A DNA stretch of 33,222 nucleotides from CAZEER01 sp964511215 (lineage in GTDB: Bacteria > Fidelibacterota > Marinisomatia > Marinisomatales > UBA1611). Below the pieces are notes generated by a model that worked only from the letters and a program-made list of their open reading frames with translations, did not search any database and had not been told where the DNA came from. The stretch covers positions 1 through 33,222 of the forward strand of contig CAZEER010000022.1 in the NCBI GenBank assembly GCA_964511215.1. Direction: 5' to 3'. The position numbers and the translations under genes are program-made. Below are positions 23,921 to 32,784 of the stretch, piece after piece. Each line of letters opens with the position of its first letter. Positions within the stretch are counted from its first letter, which is position 1.

Positions 23921-25642
23921 ATGAGCACAAATTTTAATCCACAATTTGCAAAACTAGGTGACATACTTATCAATAATGGTAAAGCCACTGAAAGTGGAAT
24001 TAATGAGGCGTTAGCACAACAAAAAACAACCAATGAGAAAATTGGGGTAACCCTCATTGAAATGGGTTTTATAGAAGAAGATGATTTTACTACAGCATAT
24101 AGCCAACAATTAGGATATAGAAAAGCTGATAATTTTGTACTGCTCGAAGCTGACTCAGAGGTTGCAAGCTTGGTTCCCGAAGATTTTGCCAGAGAGAATC
24201 GTGTACTAGCTGTAAGTAAAAATGATTCAACAATTGTTGTTGCTATGGAAGATCCTGAAGATGTGGTTGCTATTGATTCTATAAAACGACTAACTAGTCT
24301 CAATCCTGATATATTAGTTTCTGGTCCAGATCTACTTGAAAAAGCCTTAGATAAAGTTTATGGAGAAATACAAAAGACAGCAGAGGTTGCAGAGACGATT
24401 GATAGTATAACAGTTATCTCAGGTGATGAAGGTTCCCAGGAAGAAGTTGACTTATCACCAGATAAGGCATCTGATGAAGATGCGCCAATTGTAAAACTTG
24501 TAAATCTAATTTTTCAAGAATCAATAAAGGAAAGAGCAACAGATATTCATATTGAGCCAATGGAGAAGCAGGTCTATATAAGGATTCGTATTGATGGTGT
24601 CCTTCAGACCATTATGACTCCGCCAGTAACGTCTCTTAGTGGACTCGTAACGAGAATTAAGATTCTTTCCAATCTCAATATTGCTGAAAAAAGATTACCT
24701 CAGGATGGGCGATTTTCAATTAAATCACCAGGTAAAGATATAGATATTAGGGTATCCATATTACCAACAGTGTACGGCGAAAAGGTTGTAATGAGATTAC
24801 TAGATAAAACAGGATTTGATTTCAATCTCACATCATTAGGGTTTCCTAAACAAAGTCTTAATGTATTTAAGAAAGTTATTAATCAGCCGTATGGTATGGT
24901 TGTTGTTTCAGGGCCAACTGGCTCTGGTAAATCAACCTCTCTCTATGCTGCCCTTAAAGAGATTAAAAGCGAGAGAACTAATATTACTACAGTCGAGGAT
25001 CCTGTAGAATACCAATTAGATGGTGTGAATCAGGTTCAAGTCTTTGAAGATATTGGACTGACATTTGGCTCGACTCTAAGGTCTATTCTTCGTCAGGACC
25101 CTGATATATTATTAATTGGTGAAATTCGTGATGGGGAGACTGCAGATATTGCTGTCAAATTTTCATTAACAGGTCACTTGGTATTCTCAACGGTACATGC
25201 TAATGATGCTCCTGGAACTATAACGAGGCTATTAGATATTGGTATTGCACCATTTTTAGTGGGTTCATGTCTTAACCTTGTAATGGCGCAGAGATTAGTA
25301 AGAAGAATTTGTTCTAAATGTAAGGAGGAATACACTCCGAATAAGGAAGAGTTGGCACTGGTCGGACTCCAAATAGAAAAGGTAAGTGGACCATTGTATA
25401 AAGGTAAGGGTTGTGCAGAATGTCGAAATACCGGTTATAAGGGTAGGTTGGCTATTTTTGAGATGATTCCTATGTCTCGCAAACTTCGTAAGCTTGTTTT
25501 TGATAATGCCAATGAAGATGAAATACGTCAGGCAGCACTAGATAATGAAATGACTACGCTTAGAGATGCAGGGCTCGCCCGTGTATTGGATGGTACTACG
25601 TCTGTGGAAGAAGTATTACGATCAACTGTTGAAGATTTATAG
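23921..25642 (+). CDS. pilB: Type IV pilus extension ATPase with MshEN-type N-terminal domain
   Basis: This 573-residue ATPase drives pilus extension. Its N-terminus (about 11-150) is an MshEN/GspE-N domain with KLGDILINNG...INEALAQQ...IGVTLIEMG, matching the nucleotide-binding motif layout known to bind c-di-GMP in MshE. The catalytic part has Walker A GPTGSGKS (331-338), TTVEDPVEYQLDG, Walker B DPDILLIGEIRD, the His box TGHLVFSTVHAND and the four-Cys zinc knuckle C464, C467, C498 and C501. AAGGATG lies just upstream of the ATG. It ends sharing one base with pilC. Length and motifs are complete. Confidence 0.96.
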   Translation: MSTNFNPQFAKLGDILINNGKATESGINEALAQQKTTNEKIGVTLIEMGFIEEDDFTTAYSQQLGYRKADNFVLLEADSEVASLVPEDFARENRVLAVSKNDSTIVVAMEDPEDVVAIDSIKRLTSLNPDILVSGPDLLEKALDKVYGEIQKTAEVAETIDSITVISGDEGSQEEVDLSPDKASDEDAPIVKLVNLIFQESIKERATDIHIEPMEKQVYIRIRIDGVLQTIMTPPVTSLSGLVTRIKILSNLNIAEKRLPQDGRFSIKSPGKDIDIRVSILPTVYGEKVVMRLLDKTGFDFNLTSLGFPKQSLNVFKKVINQPYGMVVVSGPTGSGKSTSLYAALKEIKSERTNITTVEDPVEYQLDGVNQVQVFEDIGLTFGSTLRSILRQDPDILLIGEIRDGETADIAVKFSLTGHLVFSTVHANDAPGTITRLLDIGIAPFLVGSCLNLVMAQRLVRRICSKCKEEYTPNKEELALVGLQIEKVSGPLYKGKGCAECRNTGYKGRLAIFEMIPMSRKLRKLVFDNANEDEIRQAALDNEMTTLRDAGLARVLDGTTSVEEVLRSTVEDL

Positions 25643-26889
25643 TGGCTATATTTAACTATCTTACAAAAGATTCTGAAGGGAATAGAAAAGAAGGAGAGAT
25701 TCGTGCAGATTCCCTAGATAATGCTATACAAAAATTATCTTCTAATGGACAAATGGTTATAAGTCTAAAAGAGGTTGATGATACTTTTGATTTTTTAGGT
25801 CCGTTTCTAGATGAGATTCAACTTTCTATCGAAAAAGCAAAAAATAGAATTCCATTATCAAATATTGTTTTTTTCACAAGACAGCTAGCAACTATGTTTT
25901 CAGCGGGTTTAACACTTGAACGAGCCATCCAGAGCCTTGGAGCTGAGGAAAAACATCGCAAGTTTAAAAAAGTTTTAACATCAGTTAGTGACAATATTAG
26001 AAAAGGGTTGAACCTATCTGAATCACTCGCAAGACATCCTGGAGTTTTTAATACGTTATTTGTTGCGATGGTAAAAGCTGGAGAAGTAAGTGGCAATCTA
26101 AATGAAATTTTGGATGAATTATCGTCATATCTTGAAAATTTAGATGATACCCGTAGAAAAGTAAAATCTGCAATGAATTATCCCATATTTATGATTCTGT
26201 TTCTTATTGGAATGCTAATGGTTATGCTACTGGTTATTATTCCAAAATTTTCCCAAGTCTACTCACAATTAGGTGCAGGTCTCCCTGTTGCGACAAAGAA
26301 GATGATAGATTTTAGTAATTGGTTTGTTCAAAATGTGGGATTTTTATCTTTTCTTATTTTTGTTCTGTTTTCTACAGTTTGGCTGATCTCAAAGACACAG
26401 AAAGGTGGGTACTCGCTTGATACGATTATATTAAAAATTCCTGTATTTGGCACCTTAAGCGAACAATCTATATTGAATAAGTTTTGTAAGACATTTGGTA
26501 TTCTGATTGGTGCTGGTGTTCCTGTATTGGAGACTACAGCACTATTAAGAAAGGTTGTTGATAATAAGGTATATGAAAAAGCAATTGATGATGCCTCAGA
26601 TCTTATACGAGACGGATATAATATTTCTACGGCATTGCGACGCACGGAGGTATTTCCTTCTATACTGTTACAATTGGCATCAACTGGGGAAGATACTGGA
26701 GAGCTAGATGACCTGTTAGATAGAGCTGCAGACTATTATCAGAAGCAAGTAGATGCTCTTGTTGAGCGAATGACGACATTAATTGAACCTTTACTCATTC
26801 TTATGGTTGGCGCTGTCATAGCATTGATGGTGGTTCTTACCTATCTCCCAGTATTTCACCTGGGTTCAGCATTGCAATCAGGTTTGTAG
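25642..26889 (+). CDS. pilC: Type IV pilus inner-membrane platform protein
   Basis: This 415-residue polytopic membrane protein is PilC/GspF, the platform that the ATPases turn. It contains two GspF repeats with the pattern FTRQLATMFSAGLTLERAIQSLG (first repeat) and FCKTFGILIGAGVPVLETTALL (second repeat), each followed by SESLARHP or STALRRTEVFP and a hydrophobic helix; the C-terminus has LIEPLLILMVGAVIALMVV, typical of the family. Translation starts at GTG 25642, whose G is the last base of the pilB stop codon. No truncation was seen. Confidence 0.95.
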   Translation: MAIFNYLTKDSEGNRKEGEIRADSLDNAIQKLSSNGQMVISLKEVDDTFDFLGPFLDEIQLSIEKAKNRIPLSNIVFFTRQLATMFSAGLTLERAIQSLGAEEKHRKFKKVLTSVSDNIRKGLNLSESLARHPGVFNTLFVAMVKAGEVSGNLNEILDELSSYLENLDDTRRKVKSAMNYPIFMILFLIGMLMVMLLVIIPKFSQVYSQLGAGLPVATKKMIDFSNWFVQNVGFLSFLIFVLFSTVWLISKTQKGGYSLDTIILKIPVFGTLSEQSILNKFCKTFGILIGAGVPVLETTALLRKVVDNKVYEKAIDDASDLIRDGYNISTALRRTEVFPSILLQLASTGEDTGELDDLLDRAADYYQKQVDALVERMTTLIEPLLILMVGAVIALMVVLTYLPVFHLGSALQSGL

Positions 26890-26896
26890 TAAAAGT

Positions 26897-27538
26897 ATGC
26901 AGCTATTTTTTACAGGTTTAGTAGGAATTTTTGTTGGATTTTGTATGAAACAATTAATTAATTGGTTGTCCATTGATGATTACAGATTGAAACATAATGA
27001 ATTTTTCATAGAATTGGTTTGTCTTTTTATTTGGCTCTGGGCTATCTCAAATCTTCCTATTCAAGAAGCTGTGGTTTTTTCTTGTATTGCATCAGTATTA
27101 ACTGCAATAGCATTTGTTGATTTCTATACTATGCAGGTGCCTTTGATATTTATTTTGATTGGAGTATTGACCTTGATAATTGCAAATTTGTTAAAGATTA
27201 TCTACATAACTTCGGCTCTTTGGGGTATATTTGTTGGCGCGGTAATTCCATTAATTATTATGTCTACACTATGGTTTTTTACTAAAAGACAGGGAATGGG
27301 TTTTGGTGATATCCAAATGGGGATTATCCTAGGTGCCTGGTTAGGACCAATGAGAATGGCAATAACACTTTTTAGTGCATCTGTGTTGAGTTTATTGGTT
27401 TGGATAGGCGTTTCATTAGTACAAGGTTTTGATAAAGATAGGGCCATGCCAATGGCTCCATTTTTATCTGTTGCAGGAATGGGTGTTTATATTGGTAGTT
27501 TCTACTGCCCTGAATTGTTTCATTTATTGATTTTTTAA
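26897..27538 (+). CDS. pilD: Prepilin peptidase (A24 aspartic peptidase), short form
   Basis: This 213-residue membrane protein cleaves prepilin leaders at the cytoplasmic face. The two catalytic Asp residues are visible: D75 in IAFVDFYTMQVP and D138 in the GMGFGD motif. It has several hydrophobic helices. The N-terminal methyltransferase domain and its Cys-rich zinc motif, found in bifunctional PilD proteins, are absent, as in short archaeal or TadV/CpaA-like enzymes. Methylation of the pilin N-terminus may therefore be done elsewhere or not at all. It is 7 bases after pilC and 13 before the C25 gene. Confidence 0.9.
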   Translation: MQLFFTGLVGIFVGFCMKQLINWLSIDDYRLKHNEFFIELVCLFIWLWAISNLPIQEAVVFSCIASVLTAIAFVDFYTMQVPLIFILIGVLTLIIANLLKIIYITSALWGIFVGAVIPLIIMSTLWFFTKRQGMGFGDIQMGIILGAWLGPMRMAITLFSASVLSLLVWIGVSLVQGFDKDRAMPMAPFLSVAGMGVYIGSFYCPELFHLLIF

Positions 27539-27551
27539 TTAAGAGAAAAAC

Positions 27552-30500
27552 ATGAAAAGAATGGTTTTTAAATTATGGAGTATTACGATCTGCAGTATTG
27601 TGGTTGCGGGAGCAGGATCCTCTGGTGCAATGCATAGAGGTTTTGAGGTTACCACCATTAACGGGAAAATAAATTTTATAAATCCAGGTTATGATTTGAA
27701 GGAGGTTGTTCGTAATGGAAAGACCTACATAAAACCAGATATATCTGGTGCAGGAGCTATTATAGCAGAAGGTCAGCCTTATCTACCTACTATCTCTACC
27801 TATTATGCAGTAGAGCCAGGAAAAACCTTTTCTCTGGAAGTTTCTGTGCAACAAACAGAGATTATTAATAATGTTGATATATTACCTTTTGATAGTTGGG
27901 GACCAGAGAATAATGGTAATATTTCAAAAGGAGATATTTATTTTTCAGATGCTCTATTTCCACAAAATATAGCTAGTGTATCTGAACCAATAGTTTTTAG
28001 GGATCTTACCATGGTTCAGGTATCAATTACACCTTTTCAGTATAACCCTGTAACTAAAAATTTAACTGTTATTCAGGATGTCGAGATTAATTTAATTGAG
28101 TCTGAATCCATTGAATTACCATTTATTCCCTCTAAACCTTCTCGTGAATTCGAAAAACTATATGAGTCAATTATTGTGAATTATAGTAGTCTTAACAGGG
28201 ATAATATAGAATATCAACGACCCGCAATCCTTTATGTTTTGCCAAATAATATTGGTAATCTTTTAGGGACGGTTGAACAATTAATGGAATGGAAAAAAAG
28301 AGTAGGGTTTGATGTCCAGTATGTATCTTCTTCGAATATAGTCAATAATCGGAATAACCTTAAAGACTATATTGAAGAAGCATATGAGACATGGGAGAAT
28401 CCACCTGTCCATGTTACAATAGTTGGCGATGCTGAGGGTAGCTATGATATACCCACATGGAGTGAATCCTATAGTGGATATAATGGAGACGGTGATATGC
28501 CCTACACAACTTTAGAAGGTGGTGATGTATATCCTGAAGTATTTATAGGAAGGATTTCTTTTTCTACTAGCTCTCATCTTAATACAATCATAAGTAAAAC
28601 ATTAAACTATGAATCCAATCCATATATGAATGAAAACTGGTTTGAAAGAGCTTGTTTGGTAGGAGATCCAAATACCTCAGGTATATCCTGCGTCATAACG
28701 AATGAGCATATTAATGAGATTCTAGATATTGCAGGATTTGAAGAAGTTAATACGATTTATAGTGGTTCTTTTTCTAGTCAGATGGTATCAGGGCTTAATG
28801 ATGGTGTATCATTTTTCAATTACAGGGGATACTACGGTGTGAGTGGATTTGGGTCGAGTGAAGTCAATAGTACATCTAATGGTTTTATGCTACCTGTCGC
28901 GACAGTCATTACGTGTGGGACTGGTTCTTTCTCCGGTGACGCACTTTCAGAATCTTTTATCAGAGCAGGTACACCATCAAACCCAAAGGGAGCAGTTGCT
29001 TGTATTGGTACTGCCACATTGGGGACACATACTATGTTTAACAACATAGTTGATATGGGTTTTTATTATGGAGCCTTAATTGAAGGGATTGATACTCCTG
29101 GTGCTGCGCTAATGTATGGCAGAATGATGCTCTACAAAAATTATCCATCAAACCCAAATAATTACTGTCATATTTTTTCTCACTGGAACAATCTGATGGG
29201 TGAGTCATCCTTACAAATGTGGAGTGCATTCCCTGAGATGACTACCGTTTCACATCCTTATTCTATTTCAGTGGGAACTAACTTTATTGATATTAATGTA
29301 AATAAAGATATTGGTCCTGTAGAGGATGCATGGGTTACAATTCTCATGGGTGATGAAATTTTTGAATCAGGTTACACAGACTCTGAGGGTTTTGTTAGAT
29401 TACCAATTACTTCGAGTCAGGCTGGGGAAGTACTTGTTACAGTTACAAAAAAGAATCATTATCCCTATCAGAACTCTTTTGAGATCTATGACCCAGGCGT
29501 TTCAATTAACCTCGCTGAGTCAGGATATACCATTGATGATGATGGAACTGGAGGGTCTAATGGTAATAGTGATATGACAGCTAACGGGGGTGAAACCTTA
29601 GAAATATTTGTAACTGCAAAAAATTATGGATCTGAAGATGCATTAAATGTTAATGGTTACATTAGCTCGGGAAGTAGCCATGTCACAATAGATGAAACGG
29701 AGAATATGATCGAATTTGGTGACCTAGCTTCTAATGAAACTATTGCTGGTAGTACACCATTTATCATTACTCTAGCTGAAGGACTTGCAGAAGGCGTGGA
29801 ACTTGATCTTTTAGTAACTTTTTCTGATGAGTCTGGAAATACATTTAATGGAGTTTTGGATATTATTGTATCGGGTAATTCTCTAAGAGCAATATCTGTG
29901 GATATCCTTGGCTCGGCAAATGATATCCTAAGTCAGGGTGAATCTTCGTTTGTTAAAATTGAATTACAAAATATTGGATCTACAAATGCTTTTTCTGTAG
30001 CAGGAAATATTACTTGCGCCTCCCCATTCGTTGAAATTTTAGATAATGCTGGTTCTTGGACATCAGTTATGGCAGGGGGCAGTGCTTTTAATGGTACGGA
30101 TTATTTTGAGATTAGTACACTTGAAGAGACTATTCCTGGAGCTGTTGCTCATTTAATTGTTAATGTAGAAACAGATTTAGGATATATTTCAAATTCTATC
30201 GTTCCAATCCAAATAGGTGAACCAACTGTCAATGACCCAGTTGGGCCTGATGCGCATGGCTATTATATTTATGATAATGAAGATATTGATTATGTTTTAG
30301 CTCCAACCTACAACTGGGTTGAAATAGATGATAGAGAAGGAGGCCCAGGGACCCACTTAAATACTCTTACTGATAATGGGAACAATCAGGATGATGTTGA
30401 GACAGTAAATCTTCCATTTACTTTTAAATTTTATGGTCAGGATTATGAACAAATTAGTATCTGTTCAAATGGTTGGATTGCAATGGGTGACTCGGATTTA

Positions 30501-31133
30501 GAATCATTCCGTAATTATGAGTTACCTGGTGTCGGAGGACCATCAGCGATGATTGCAGTATTCTGGGATGACCTTAAATTATCAAATGGTGGGCGTGTTT
30601 ATACTTGGTATGATCAGACAGAAAAAAAATTCTATGTCGAATGGTCTGGTGTTCGCACATATCAGAATAATTCATTGGAAACTTTTCAGGCGATTCTTTA
30701 TGATCCAGGCTATTATATAACACCGACTGGGGATGGGGAGATTCTTTTACAGTATAAAGAATTTAATAATACATCCTATGGATCTTATAGTTGGGACCAA
30801 ATTCATGGAAATTATTGCACTGTTGGCCTAGAAGACCACACTATGACTCAGGGGCTTCAATATACATTTAACGATACCTATCACCCTGCGGCAATGGAAT
30901 TAGGAGATGAAAAAGCAATTTTGATTACAACTCGTGGTAGTGATATTCGACTCGAAGGTGATTTGAATTATGATGAAGTTATTGATATTTATGATTTGAT
31001 GTTGCTCGTTGATTTCAACCTTGGATATGAAGGCCAGGTGAATGCATATTTTGGTGATATTAATGGTGATGGTATGGTTAATGTAATGGATCTTATATCT
31101 CTTATTCAGATTATAATGGGCTATTCGGAATAA
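27552..31133 (+). CDS. C25 (gingipain-family) cysteine peptidase-like protein with nidogen-like domain and dockerin tail
   Basis: This 1193-residue exported protein has a signal peptide (about 1-26), a C25-type propeptide (about 27-220, with LPTISTYYAVEPG) and a C25 catalytic region (about 222-550, RPAILYVLPNNI...VTIVGDAEG...GRISFST...). The Cys is present at 455 (VITCGTGSFSGD), but the usual Tyr-x-Gly-His-Gly motif is NYRGYYGVSG (423-432), with Tyr427 where His is expected. A bacterial Ig/CARDB-like region follows, then a nidogen-like domain (about 919-1128) resembling one in the M6 protease at 8483, and a C-terminal type I dockerin (1136-1192) with two EF-hand-like repeats (DINGDGMVNVMDL). 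It has no T9SS sorting domain. Co-location with pilus genes suggests a role in pilus or matrix processing, which is unproven. Confidence 0.88.
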   Translation: MKRMVFKLWSITICSIVVAGAGSSGAMHRGFEVTTINGKINFINPGYDLKEVVRNGKTYIKPDISGAGAIIAEGQPYLPTISTYYAVEPGKTFSLEVSVQQTEIINNVDILPFDSWGPENNGNISKGDIYFSDALFPQNIASVSEPIVFRDLTMVQVSITPFQYNPVTKNLTVIQDVEINLIESESIELPFIPSKPSREFEKLYESIIVNYSSLNRDNIEYQRPAILYVLPNNIGNLLGTVEQLMEWKKRVGFDVQYVSSSNIVNNRNNLKDYIEEAYETWENPPVHVTIVGDAEGSYDIPTWSESYSGYNGDGDMPYTTLEGGDVYPEVFIGRISFSTSSHLNTIISKTLNYESNPYMNENWFERACLVGDPNTSGISCVITNEHINEILDIAGFEEVNTIYSGSFSSQMVSGLNDGVSFFNYRGYYGVSGFGSSEVNSTSNGFMLPVATVITCGTGSFSGDALSESFIRAGTPSNPKGAVACIGTATLGTHTMFNNIVDMGFYYGALIEGIDTPGAALMYGRMMLYKNYPSNPNNYCHIFSHWNNLMGESSLQMWSAFPEMTTVSHPYSISVGTNFIDINVNKDIGPVEDAWVTILMGDEIFESGYTDSEGFVRLPITSSQAGEVLVTVTKKNHYPYQNSFEIYDPGVSINLAESGYTIDDDGTGGSNGNSDMTANGGETLEIFVTAKNYGSEDALNVNGYISSGSSHVTIDETENMIEFGDLASNETIAGSTPFIITLAEGLAEGVELDLLVTFSDESGNTFNGVLDIIVSGNSLRAISVDILGSANDILSQGESSFVKIELQNIGSTNAFSVAGNITCASPFVEILDNAGSWTSVMAGGSAFNGTDYFEISTLEETIPGAVAHLIVNVETDLGYISNSIVPIQIGEPTVNDPVGPDAHGYYIYDNEDIDYVLAPTYNWVEIDDREGGPGTHLNTLTDNGNNQDDVETVNLPFTFKFYGQDYEQISICSNGWIAMGDSDLESFRNYELPGVGGPSAMIAVFWDDLKLSNGGRVYTWYDQTEKKFYVEWSGVRTYQNNSLETFQAILYDPGYYITPTGDGEILLQYKEFNNTSYGSYSWDQIHGNYCTVGLEDHTMTQGLQYTFNDTYHPAAMELGDEKAILITTRGSDIRLEGDLNYDEVIDIYDLMLLVDFNLGYEGQVNAYFGDINGDGMVNVMDLISLIQIIMGYSE

Positions 31134-31160
31134 GAGTTGTTAACTATTCTGTAAGATTGA

Positions 31161-32348
31161 ATGACAATAATGCCCTTGATTTTATTGGGTACTCTAGCTT
31201 TTTTGTTATGTGTTGCCGGTATTTTAGAATATCAGTCCAATCTACGTTCGTTGAATCTTATTCCTATTAGAATTCATGTTAATGGAACTCGTGGAAAGTC
31301 TAGTGTAACTCGGCTCATTGCCGCGGGACTTAGAGAGGGTGGGCTAAAAACATTTGCAAAAACTACAGGCACAGCTCCTAGAGTAATTGACGCTGAAGGG
31401 AAAGATCGTATTATACACAGGCTACGGTTACCTTCCATTGGGGAACAAGTGCGTTTGTTAAGTTACTTTGCTTCTCAAAAACCAGATGCTGTTGTTATTG
31501 AGTGTATGGCTGTGCAGCCTCAATACCAATGGATAGCTGAGCACCAGATGATCAAATCCCATATAGGTGTCATTACTAATGTTAGGCCTGATCATTTGGA
31601 AGAAATGGGGCCTACAGAAGATGATGTAGCATATTCATTAAGTAATACCATTCCTACAAATGGTGTTTTTATAACTGGTGAAGACCAAAAGCCAGAAATC
31701 TTAAAATATATATCCAAAAAAAATGGTTCTGAATTTATTCATGCAGATGAAAATACTGTTTCCAATGGTGAGTTAGACAAATTTACCTACATGGAGCACC
31801 CAGCCAATGTTGCTGTTGCGCTAGATGTTTGTAAAACAGTAGGCATTAATCGTGATATAGCACTCAAAGGCATGCACAAAGTACAGCCTGATTTAGGTGC
31901 ACTAATTGCGTGGGATCTTAATTTTAATCAAAAAAGAATACAATTTATTAATGGGATGGCAGCGAATGATCCTGTATCTACTTTGCAAATATGGAAATTT
32001 GTTATTGATCGTTATCCTGCTGAAGGAGGAACATGTGTGTTCTTTAATTCGAGAGAGGACAGACCGTCAAGAACTCGTCAAATGATAGCGCTAACCCTTG
32101 AAGAAATAAAACCAGATTATTTTTATATTAGAGGTGATAAAGTTAAGAACAATATTAATCGATTTATTCATCATTCACCAAGAACAACTATAGTTATTAT
32201 AAAATTGGATGATTCATTAGATGGTATTATGGAGAAATTTGATTCATTACCAGGTGACACATTAGTTTATGCAATAGGTAATCAGGTAGGCGCTGGACAA
32301 GAGATATTAGAAAAATTAGCACAATATAAACGTAATGGCAGAGATTAG
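31161..32348 (+). CDS. pgsB: Poly-gamma-glutamate synthase subunit, Mur ligase-like
   Basis: This 395-residue protein is PgsB/CapB, an ATP-dependent amide ligase that, with PgsC, polymerises glutamate through its gamma-carboxyl at the membrane. An N-terminal hydrophobic helix (about 5-20) precedes the P-loop HVNGTRGKSSVTRL (K46 in the GTRGKS motif, 42-47). Other family segments are VIECMAVQPQYQW, GVITNVRPDHLEEMGPT and FNSREDRPSRT. The ending overlaps pgsC by 14 bases, typical of the pair. It follows the C25 gene by only 27 bases. The ATG at 31161 has no strong ribosome-binding site; the in-frame ATG at 31170 is an alternative. Confidence 0.95.
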   Translation: MTIMPLILLGTLAFLLCVAGILEYQSNLRSLNLIPIRIHVNGTRGKSSVTRLIAAGLREGGLKTFAKTTGTAPRVIDAEGKDRIIHRLRLPSIGEQVRLLSYFASQKPDAVVIECMAVQPQYQWIAEHQMIKSHIGVITNVRPDHLEEMGPTEDDVAYSLSNTIPTNGVFITGEDQKPEILKYISKKNGSEFIHADENTVSNGELDKFTYMEHPANVAVALDVCKTVGINRDIALKGMHKVQPDLGALIAWDLNFNQKRIQFINGMAANDPVSTLQIWKFVIDRYPAEGGTCVFFNSREDRPSRTRQMIALTLEEIKPDYFYIRGDKVKNNINRFIHHSPRTTIVIIKLDDSLDGIMEKFDSLPGDTLVYAIGNQVGAGQEILEKLAQYKRNGRD

Positions 32349-32784
32349 TATAGGGCTAGGTATTTTTATAAGTTTAATACTTTCTGAGAGCTTAGGTGTT
32401 ACAGCTGGTGGAATTATTGTTCCTGGTTATATAGCTCTCTATCTTCATCAGCCTTTTCAGGTTATTATTACTTTTTTGGTTGCTATTATTGTATGGGCTA
32501 TTATTCAGGGAATGAGTAAGGTAATGTTTTTGTACGGTAAGCGTCGAATTGTTCTTGCATTAATACTTGGATTTTTCTTTGGCTATATTTCAAGAAATTA
32601 TCTTTATATACCCTATGACGCTGGTTCAATAGCTGTGATTGGGAATATTATTCCAGGGTTGATTGCAAATTGGATGGACCGTCAAGGTATTATCAGGACA
32701 CTTTCGGTTATAATTTTAACTGCTGTGATGGTTAAGCTGGCAGTTATAATACTTTTTGGTGGAGCTATTTTTGAACAATTATAA
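32335..32784 (+). CDS. pgsC: Poly-gamma-glutamate biosynthesis membrane protein
   Basis: This 149-residue membrane protein with about five hydrophobic helices is PgsC/CapC, the partner of PgsB. It opens with the typical ISIGLGIFISLILSESLG and GVTAGGIIVPGYIALYL segments, and shows the R-NYLYIPYDAGSIAVIGNIIPGLIANW block conserved in the family. It overlaps pgsB by 14 bases and pgsW by 14 bases, so the three are probably translated together. Confidence 0.94.
   Translation: MAEISIGLGIFISLILSESLGVTAGGIIVPGYIALYLHQPFQVIITFLVAIIVWAIIQGMSKVMFLYGKRRIVLALILGFFFGYISRNYLYIPYDAGSIAVIGNIIPGLIANWMDRQGIIRTLSVIILTAVMVKLAVIILFGGAIFEQL

Noticed and set aside
12595..27538. Type II secretion system instead of type IV pilus
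   Set aside because: A PilT retraction ATPase with AIRNLIRE, and a PilM with the PilN INLN tail as separate genes, point to a pilus; GspL/GspM-type fusions are absent.
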